DNA from: CAZPHI01 sp964586425
GTDB lineage: Bacteria > Bacillota > Clostridia > Lachnospirales > Lachnospiraceae
Direction of reading: 5' to 3'
Assembly: GCA_964586425.1 (NCBI GenBank)
Contig: CAZPHI010000056.1
Location: 1-13,555 of the forward strand
Length of the DNA: 13,555 nt
Positions within the stretch are counted from its first letter, which is position 1; the number at the start of each line of letters is the position of its first letter. The position numbers and the translations under genes are program-made. The notes beneath the pieces are model-generated. The model was not told the origin of the DNA. It worked only from the letters and a program-made list of their open reading frames with translations, and searched no databases. Shown in pieces: positions 7,976 to 13,555 of this stretch.

Positions 7976-8109
7976 TGTAGCGGCTACGCAAATTCTAAAC
8001 GGACCGTTGCGTAACGTCGGTTCTTAGTGACCGTACTATGGTCACTTATGAACCGCTACGTTTAAGCACGAGCGAGAGCGTGTCCGCGTGAATTTGTGTA
8101 GCCGCTACA
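7976..8109. repeat. Structured inverted-repeat element (MITE-like or structured RNA) between convergent genes
   Basis: The arms TGTAGCGGCTACGCAAATTC (7976-7995) and GAATTTGTGTAGCCGCTACA (8090-8109) are complementary at 19 of 20 positions, and the exception would be a wobble pair in RNA. The pairing extends one further A-T base outward. Within the 94-base interior are smaller stems: 8002-8018 (six pairs with one bulge); 8019-8054 (GGTTC with GAACC and AGTGACC with GGTCACT, loop 8033-8039); and CACG 8067-8070 with CGTG 8079-8082. TAAACG (7996-8001) also pairs with CGTTTA (8059-8064). The element is visibly GC-richer than its surroundings. It has no coding potential and no T tract typical of a terminator, though it could still stop convergent transcripts. 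I see no convincing target-site duplication. Confidence 0.75.
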
Positions 8110-8120
8110 TATATTACATT

Positions 8121-9623
8121 TTAATGTTTTATATTTGATATCTTGTCTTTAATCATATATATGATTTCTTTGGTCATCTTTTCTTTTAACACAACAAGTA
8201 ATCCAATATATACGATAGCAAAAATTGCTGCTGTAATAAGCAGTATGCATAATGCTGAGCCTTCATGTCCTGCTGCAAGGACTGTATTCAAACCGGGTAT
8301 TAATGTTAGTACTTTCATGACTCCAATACAATTACCTGCTGCAATCACGCTTGCCAGCAATGTCTTATACAATGTATTATATTCAATTACCTTGTAGCCT
8401 TGCTTACGGATTGCCACATACTGATAGACAAATACTGCCAATTCAGCTAATACGGTTCCAATAGCTGCTCCTGTTGATGCCATAATTGGAATTAATAGTA
8501 TATTAATAATCACATCTACAATTGCACCTGCAATCTCTGAGCCTAATACTTTCTTCTCGCAGCCTAGCGGAACAAGCATCTGAATTCCTATAATATTAGT
8601 CATTCCCACAAGCAATATTGTTGGCATAATAACAATCATAGGAATTATTGCACCATCAAAGTTTTTTCCCGATAATAGCATAATGCTCTCTTTTGCAAAA
8701 AACATAAAATAAAGTACCAATGGCACGGCCACAACAAGCACAAAATTCATTGCCTTAAGTGATATACGTTTAAAATCATCATATAGCTTATTCTCTATGT
8801 AATATGATGCTCTCGGAAGCAGCACATTACCTAGTGTTGCTACAAAGTTAACCAGCAGCCCTCTTACCTTAACTGCTGCATTATAATATCCAACATCTGA
8901 ATCCGTCTTTATAAATCCAAGCATAACTGTATCCAAATTCGTATAAATCGTCACAGCTACTGACATCATGAAGAATATAAGTATCGGCTTAATATGCTTT
9001 CTTAATTCATATTGCCCTGACTTTCTTAATGTAACATATCTCCTGAGATTGAGGATATTACATATATTTGAGCCTACAGTTCCAATAATAGTAACAAGCC
9101 CATATGCAACATAATCTGATTTTTCCCTTACCAATATGAACATCGCTGCCACTGCAATAATCTTGAATATAAGTGAACATGCCGTAATATAACCGTAGCG
9201 TTCCAACCCTCGATACATCCACTCAACTCCAAGGCAGTTGAAAAGCATGGTGCTTCCCATAATGACGAACAAGCATCTATCAGAGGAAAAGCGAGGAACA
9301 ACTTCCAATAAGATTCCAAAGAACACGTAGATTGCCGCATTCATGATAAGATTAATTATCAACAGCTCCTGCACTGTCTTTGACAGCATTGCATGATCAT
9401 CACGAACACGTGAGCAAGCTCTTATTCCATATGTGGGGATACCCATCTGTGCAAATATTGTAAAATACGCAATTACTGACGAAGCGAATGATACCTTGCC
9501 TGTCCCATCCGCCATCAATATCCTAGACACATACGGGAACGTAATTAATGGAAATAGTATCGACGACGCTGTCAGAATCGCATTCATCAGGAAATTGAAT
9601 TTTACAGATCTGACCTTTAGCAT
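8121..9623 (-). CDS. Wzx-like polysaccharide flippase (MOP superfamily)
   Basis: This encodes 500 residues. The start ATG 9623 overlaps the upstream glycosyltransferase stop by seven bases, and GGAGG (9630-9634) lies six bases before it inside that gene. It consists of a dozen or more hydrophobic segments. The N-terminus is characteristic of the polysaccharide biosynthesis/RfbX group: NAILTASSILFPLITFPYVS, then ADGTGKVSFASS, then QMGIPTYGIR. A further typical region reads NLDTVMLGF...VGYYNAAVKV. These proteins move undecaprenyl-linked oligosaccharide repeat units from the inner to the outer membrane face. It is the last gene of a four-gene operon whose first gene is another flippase of a different subtype. 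The substrate cannot be predicted. No clear intrinsic terminator follows, only the inverted-repeat element on the other side of its stop codon. Confidence 0.93.
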   Translation of the reverse strand: MLKVRSVKFNFLMNAILTASSILFPLITFPYVSRILMADGTGKVSFASSVIAYFTIFAQMGIPTYGIRACSRVRDDHAMLSKTVQELLIINLIMNAAIYVFFGILLEVVPRFSSDRCLFVIMGSTMLFNCLGVEWMYRGLERYGYITACSLIFKIIAVAAMFILVREKSDYVAYGLVTIIGTVGSNICNILNLRRYVTLRKSGQYELRKHIKPILIFFMMSVAVTIYTNLDTVMLGFIKTDSDVGYYNAAVKVRGLLVNFVATLGNVLLPRASYYIENKLYDDFKRISLKAMNFVLVVAVPLVLYFMFFAKESIMLLSGKNFDGAIIPMIVIMPTILLVGMTNIIGIQMLVPLGCEKKVLGSEIAGAIVDVIINILLIPIMASTGAAIGTVLAELAVFVYQYVAIRKQGYKVIEYNTLYKTLLASVIAAGNCIGVMKVLTLIPGLNTVLAAGHEGSALCILLITAAIFAIVYIGLLVVLKEKMTKEIIYMIKDKISNIKH

Positions 9624-10642
9624 CCCTTACCTCCATGCCATCCTGGCTTGTACACTGAATGCACGCCCATTCTGTGGTGTCTTGCATCAGAAACCGCCTC
9701 ATTAATTATCGCCCTTAGCTGCGAAGTATATTCTGATTTCTTCGCAAAATTAACATTGAACAAAAGTCTGAGCCAGTAATAATTATACCTGATTCCAGGA
9801 AAATGCTTTTGATAACAATTAACCGTATTGCGATATCCATAATATGTCTTCCAGCTAACTTCATCTCTTGCAGTCACGCCAACATTATGTTCAATTACAA
9901 CCTCAGGTGCGCAATATATTGCCCCATATTCCTTGAGTCTCAGACTATGTTCCGTATCATCCCACCATATGAAATAATCACGATTTGTAACGCCTACCGA
10001 TTCTAGAGCATCTCTATTAATTGCCATTCCAATATATGATGAAGCATCTATCTCGAACGCCTTGCGAACCTGATACATCTTCTTAGCCACCGGTGCCTCT
10101 TTGATTTTGATGCCATCCGTGTATATCATTCGTCTATGTGCAGTATCAATTCTGCCATTATTCATTACAGCCGCACATACTGCCGCAATTCGCTCTGACG
10201 AACCAGTGTGACTAGATGATCCAGTGTGGCTAGATGAGCCAGATGTCTTGGATAACTTGGGCTTCTCATTCATACTTAATCTAAGCTCTGTAATAACTTT
10301 ATCTAGATTCTTTAATGTATCATTATGAACAAGTGCGTCATCATCCGCCACCCATATCCACTCTGCGTTCTCCTTAAGTTTCAGGGCAGCCTCCATGCCT
10401 GTAGCAAAACCGCCGCTTCCGCCTATATTCTTAGCAAGATTAATTACATATCGATTGCATGCATCCCTATCCTGCTCCCACGATTTGAGGTATTCCAAGG
10501 TTCCATCGCTGCTATTATTATTAACCACAAGAATATACTGTGGAGCATATTCCTGTGTCTCATAGGCCATCAAGGTTTTCTTCAACTCATTGATTCTGTT
10601 ATACGTAACTATTACTACACCAATTCCATTAGCTGTACCCAT
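9617..10642 (-). CDS. Family 2 glycosyltransferase, rhamnosyl/galactofuranosyl-transferase-like
   Basis: This encodes 341 residues. ATG 10642 is separated by one base from the preceding TAG stop and has GGGAGG (10649-10654) six bases upstream. The N-terminus VVIVTYNRINELKKTL, NNNSSDGT (41-48), the glycine-rich KNIGGSGGFATGM (71-83) and the metal-binding ADDD (99-102) define a GT2 enzyme. FIWWDDTEH (224-232), followed by IEHNVG (250-255) and YYGYRNTV (267-274), is the pattern I associate with rhamnosyl- and galactofuranosyl-transferases such as GlfT. It probably acts in the cytoplasm on a lipid-linked glycan that the flanking flippases export. Residues 134-149 are a Ser/Gly/His/Thr insert encoded by an 18-base tandem repeat, between the DDD site and the rest of the domain. 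The donor sugar is inferred only from family resemblance. Confidence 0.92.
   Translation of the reverse strand: MGTANGIGVVIVTYNRINELKKTLMAYETQEYAPQYILVVNNNSSDGTLEYLKSWEQDRDACNRYVINLAKNIGGSGGFATGMEAALKLKENAEWIWVADDDALVHNDTLKNLDKVITELRLSMNEKPKLSKTSGSSSHTGSSSHTGSSERIAAVCAAVMNNGRIDTAHRRMIYTDGIKIKEAPVAKKMYQVRKAFEIDASSYIGMAINRDALESVGVTNRDYFIWWDDTEHSLRLKEYGAIYCAPEVVIEHNVGVTARDEVSWKTYYGYRNTVNCYQKHFPGIRYNYYWLRLLFNVNFAKKSEYTSQLRAIINEAVSDARHHRMGVHSVYKPGWHGGKGC
10196..10243 (-). repeat. 18-base in-frame tandem repeat inside the glycosyltransferase gene
   Basis: About 2.6 copies of an 18-base unit encode SGSSSH-TGSSSH-TGSS. The two full copies differ at only a few bases. Because the unit is a multiple of three, changes in copy number would lengthen or shorten a Ser/Gly loop without breaking the frame. 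Confidence 0.85.
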
Positions 10643-10643
10643 A

Positions 10644-11933
10644 CTAATCCTCCCTTATGTCGTTGCCCTCAACCCTATCACAGTATACGAAGTAACGTTG
10701 ACTCGTCGAGTACCTGTAATACATTGGATAACATGTATATATAATTAATTTGTCTTCCTGAACGCCCAGGTCATACGCCGTTCTGTCAGTTGCCTCTACC
10801 ACCTTTGCATCAGTCACAACATATGTGTAATCCCCATATGACATATTCAAGTTCACCTTATCGCCAATACTAATATTGCCAAGCTCTCCAAACTGCCCTG
10901 GCTGATTATGTGCTGCAATCATTGTAAGTCCAGGGAATCCTGGAATCATTCCGTTGGCATACTGTCCTGCACCCTTAGCTAGAATCGAGTCCGAATCACC
11001 ATAATATAATGGCACATTAATTCCAACACTTTCAATTACAATGTTACACATATAGTCACCGAATGCAGGTCGGTTAATTGAACTAGCCGGAATAGCATTC
11101 GCATATCTCTTAGCTAACTCATCAGCTGCGTCCTTCTCCGCCTTCATCTGTGTAATACTCTGCTCAAGGTTGTTAGATGCCTCAAGCAACTCGTTGCTTA
11201 TATTCCATCCGTCAATAGTTGTATATATCCCATTCGTATCAGGATGCAGACCGTTACCATCTGTATATGCAGATACAACTCGACACCCTATCGTTAAAGT
11301 TATAATTGATACACTCACGCCAATTATGGTATATGCTGTGACAACCGACAGATGTGTATATCTCTTATCCTCGTGGTTATCATCTGCAATATTACGCTTA
11401 ATCATCTGAATAACAATATCCACTAATAGAACAAGAGCAAGCGCCACCATCGCCCCCTCAAAATTCATCATAACCTCATCCAGCTGATAGTGTCTTCCTG
11501 CTATAAACTGTTTGTGCCACTCATCATAATGCGCATATATTCCATCAATGGCAATAAGCGTAATTACGAATATGACGTACCTTACTATTCTTGATTTTCT
11601 GTCCTTAATAGGTCTGATTCGATTAACATTGCGAAACAAACTAATGCCAGTCAATGCAGTAAGAATACCATATCCAAAGAATAATGCATAGTGCGCACCT
11701 CTCCTTATTACAGCATCCATTGCAACATACTGATTTGCAGATGGTGTACCAAACACTATATCTGCGATTTTTTTGGATATTCCCTTGCTCGCAGATGCAG
11801 TTATACTTCCATTTTGTGAGGAAAGGCAGAATATTAGCCCCATCCAGCACAATGAGCATAGCAATAATATTATATTCGATGTATGAATGAATTTCTTTTT
11901 GTTATTCATATTATTATTCTTATTCTCATTCAT
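10644..11933 (-). CDS. VanZ-like membrane domain fused to a class D-like sortase
   Basis: This encodes 429 residues from ATG 11933, which overlaps the upstream flippase stop by eight bases; an in-frame TTG at 11969 would add 12 residues. Residues 19-178 form a four-helix VanZ-like domain: WMGLIFCLSSQNG, RRGAHYALFFGYGIL, AHYDEWHKQFIAGRH (134-148, the best family signature) and DEVMMNFEGAMVALAL. A fifth helix (about 195-221) leads out to a coiled-coil-like linker with LLEASNNLEQSITQMKAEKD, then a sortase domain: VGINVPLYYGDSDS, AGQYANGMIPGFPG, His342 in IAAHNQPGQF, Cys401 in YTCYPM and Arg413 in SQRYFVYCDR. All three catalytic residues are present, and the helix count places the sortase outside the cell. 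VanZ proteins are known for low-level teicoplanin resistance, with unclear mechanism. A role in attaching a protein or glycan near lipid-linked precursors is inferred. No sorting substrate is encoded in this operon. Confidence 0.9.
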   Translation of the reverse strand: MNENKNNNMNNKKKFIHTSNIILLLCSLCWMGLIFCLSSQNGSITASASKGISKKIADIVFGTPSANQYVAMDAVIRRGAHYALFFGYGILTALTGISLFRNVNRIRPIKDRKSRIVRYVIFVITLIAIDGIYAHYDEWHKQFIAGRHYQLDEVMMNFEGAMVALALVLLVDIVIQMIKRNIADDNHEDKRYTHLSVVTAYTIIGVSVSIITLTIGCRVVSAYTDGNGLHPDTNGIYTTIDGWNISNELLEASNNLEQSITQMKAEKDAADELAKRYANAIPASSINRPAFGDYMCNIVIESVGINVPLYYGDSDSILAKGAGQYANGMIPGFPGLTMIAAHNQPGQFGELGNISIGDKVNLNMSYGDYTYVVTDAKVVEATDRTAYDLGVQEDKLIIYTCYPMYYRYSTSQRYFVYCDRVEGNDIRED

Positions 11934-13458
11934 TGTTTCTTCCAAATCTATACCTCTGCTTTCCGCCAAAAAGAATCACAGCCTGAATCAATATACCAAT
12001 TGCACAGTACATTAATATCATTAATACAAGAACTCCCCAACTCTTAGCCTCAGGCAAGACCTTCGCAATCAGCATCATAACGCCGGTTGCCACTGTACAA
12101 GCAACAATATTCCTAATTATATCCGGGTAAAATGTTGTTAACTTTACCTTCAGACAGTGCGCCGCATACAGTGGATTGGTTATCAGATTAATAAAATTCA
12201 TTACAACCGCAGTTGTAATAACTATAGAATATATTCCCATATTAGTGAATTTTAACAGGACAACCATTCCAACAAGATTAAATAATCCTCCTCCAATAGT
12301 AATAAAACAAGGAATCTTATTCTTAACTGTTAAAGTATACACATAATATACAGGGAACATGCAGCCCTCCGTAATACATGGAAGCATCGCAAGAATTGTA
12401 AGTACATATACAAGCTGAGTGTCCTGCGTTGGTATCCACAATCTATAAAAATAAAGTCCTATAGCACAAAATCCAGCAAATACCAGATTAGTTATAAGCC
12501 CACACACCTTCATAGCATACTTTATATCCTGTACTAATCCATCTATATCATTATCAGAATATCTCTTCAAGAATGTTGGCTGGAATGGCTGTGAAATAGT
12601 CGAATATACCAGATTAACCAATCCGCTAATTGTCTTAGCAATAGACAACTGTCCCATTCCTATTGGTGTAAGTAAAAGATTAGTAATTATCAAATCCAAG
12701 CCGCTATTAAGCGTATTACCAAGACTATTAGCCGAATTCCAAAGTCCATTGCCTACAAGCTTCCCAACTGCCTTCCATGAATACAGCTTAATCTTTACTT
12801 TACTCTCCGGAACAAGCTTTTTGGTCATTATCCAAGTTCCAACAAGCACTAGTGCTGCATCTATCACTGTTGCAAGTCCCACATACCACACTGTTGGTTT
12901 CATAATAAAGAAACAGAATACAAGTACTATAATCTCTGCAACATATCCAAGACATCTTAATCCATTAACTATATCAAGTCTGTCTTTCACATAACCCGTT
13001 GCAGCGAATACTGTTGTCATCGCCGTTACATAGAATGTAAAAAAAGACAGAAGGAATAATAATTTCACGCTTGCAACAAGTTCAGGAGATATATTAAGCA
13101 TATGCTCCATATTAATTACACAGACCACACCTATCACAAACATAATTCCACCAAGAACAATATCCGCAATGAATACTGTGCTAAAGTATCTTTTGTATCT
13201 GTCATAATTGCCTGACATATACTCAAGCGCCATATATCTAGCCGCATATGAATTAAGGGCTGTCATTACAATATTCGCATAAGCCACAAAGTTTTTTGCC
13301 AAAGATACAAATCCGTAAGCTTCAACCCCAACCGTATTAGTTATATACGGAGTAAGAACCAAACTGATAAATCCACTCATCAGTACAGTAATCGAGCTTA
13401 TTAATATTGTTATATATATATGCTTTTTGTTAGAGTTCGTATTATCCAATTGATTCAC
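11926..13458 (-). CDS. Wzx-like polysaccharide flippase (MOP superfamily), operon first gene
   Basis: This encodes about 510 residues with a dozen or more hydrophobic segments. A polar, Asn/Lys-rich start (MNQLDNTNSNKKH) precedes a first helix that leads into LVLTPYITNTVGVEAYGFVS, the usual N-terminal signature of oligosaccharide flippases; YAARYMALEYMSG and ISQPFQPTFLKRYSD also fit. It probably exports a lipid-linked glycan across the membrane. The frame opens with GTG 13458 directly after a TAG. TTG 13449 is an alternative start, preceded by AGGTG at six bases, so the exact start is uncertain by three codons. It differs markedly from the flippase at 8121-9623, so the operon appears to have two exporters rather than a recent duplication. 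Translation of the next gene begins inside its last codons. Confidence 0.92.
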   Translation of the reverse strand: MNQLDNTNSNKKHIYITILISSITVLMSGFISLVLTPYITNTVGVEAYGFVSLAKNFVAYANIVMTALNSYAARYMALEYMSGNYDRYKRYFSTVFIADIVLGGIMFVIGVVCVINMEHMLNISPELVASVKLLFLLSFFTFYVTAMTTVFAATGYVKDRLDIVNGLRCLGYVAEIIVLVFCFFIMKPTVWYVGLATVIDAALVLVGTWIMTKKLVPESKVKIKLYSWKAVGKLVGNGLWNSANSLGNTLNSGLDLIITNLLLTPIGMGQLSIAKTISGLVNLVYSTISQPFQPTFLKRYSDNDIDGLVQDIKYAMKVCGLITNLVFAGFCAIGLYFYRLWIPTQDTQLVYVLTILAMLPCITEGCMFPVYYVYTLTVKNKIPCFITIGGGLFNLVGMVVLLKFTNMGIYSIVITTAVVMNFINLITNPLYAAHCLKVKLTTFYPDIIRNIVACTVATGVMMLIAKVLPEAKSWGVLVLMILMYCAIGILIQAVILFGGKQRYRFGRNNE

Positions 13459-13480
13459 CTATTGTACACCTAATTAATGC

Positions 13481-13501
13481 TGTATATATCTCATATATAC
13501 A
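13481..13501 (-). promoter_or_regulatory. Perfect 9-base inverted repeat in the flippase operon leader
   Basis: Arms tgtatatat (13481-13489) and atatataca (13493-13501) flank a 3-base centre. The site lies just downstream of the predicted transcription start (near 13506) and upstream of the first start codon. It could be an operator for a dimeric repressor or a short leader hairpin. It is AT-only apart from the terminal G/C, so chance is possible. Confidence 0.4.
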
Positions 13502-13512
13502 CAGTTATAACA

Positions 13513-13541
13513 ATTATACATCACGTGCTCGTATTATTCAA
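13513..13541 (-). promoter_or_regulatory. Sigma-A-type promoter for the flippase/VanZ-sortase operon
   Basis: On the minus strand, -35 TTGAAT (13536-13541) and a perfect -10 TATAAT (13513-13518) are separated by 17 bases. It sits about 55 bases before the first start codon and is the only good promoter seen for the four-gene operon, whose internal junctions leave no room for others. Confidence 0.7.
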
Positions 13542-13555
13542 TTGTACGTTTAATA

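Noticed and set aside
7976..8109. tRNA, integron attC site or ordinary terminator
   Set aside because: No recognisable T-loop, anticodon arrangement or acceptor end for a tRNA; no integron context; no T tract after either arm for a simple terminator.
9128..9340. Small genes in alternative frames within the flippases, transferase and sortase
   Set aside because: They overlap clearly functional frames, lack ribosome binding sites and have no recognisable domains.
10644..11933. Calling the VanZ-like domain an antibiotic resistance gene
   Set aside because: Most VanZ-family domains occur outside glycopeptide resistance clusters, and no vanHAX-type genes are present; only the fold family is supported.

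Overview
The window is low-GC DNA with strong GGAGG ribosome binding sites, sigma-A-type promoters, sortases and secreted multi-domain Big2 proteins. This points to a Gram-positive Clostridia member, most likely Lachnospiraceae. That assignment rests on gene style and remembered family distribution; no search was possible. Two runs of exactly 100 N (3977-4076 and 7870-7969) mark it as a scaffold from a draft or metagenome assembly. Nearly every gene concerns the cell surface: secreted proteins, their covalent anchoring, and export of surface glycans.

Left block (1-4227, minus strand): two tandem paralogues encode secreted proteins built from Ig-like Big2 repeats. The upstream one (1961-4227) ends in DUF4214-type repeats and is interrupted by the first N gap. 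The gap edges share 10 bases, and merging them restores one 718-residue frame, so the gene is probably intact. The downstream one (1918 to beyond the left edge) has a longer Big2 array and its C-terminus is outside the window.

Centre (4430-7859, plus strand): a stand-alone family 2 glycosyltransferase has its own promoter and a terminator that overlaps its last codons. Next comes a three-gene unit behind a consensus promoter. It encodes a small secreted protein with a C-terminal sorting-signal-like tail, a class D-like sortase, and a four-helix membrane protein of unknown function. This looks like a dedicated substrate-enzyme-accessory module.

Convergent junction (7860-8120): this holds the second N gap and a GC-richer 134-base element with 20-base inverted terminal arms enclosing three smaller hairpins. 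It is probably a repetitive or structured-RNA element and may be why the assembly broke here.

Right block (13541-8121, minus strand): a tightly packed four-gene operon reads flippase, VanZ-sortase fusion, family 2 glycosyltransferase, flippase, with adjacent genes overlapping by 7-8 bases or separated by 1 base. The sortase is fused behind a VanZ-like membrane domain and sits among polysaccharide export genes. This is the most unusual feature of the window. It suggests, as inference only, a link between export of lipid-linked glycan and covalent anchoring at the membrane.
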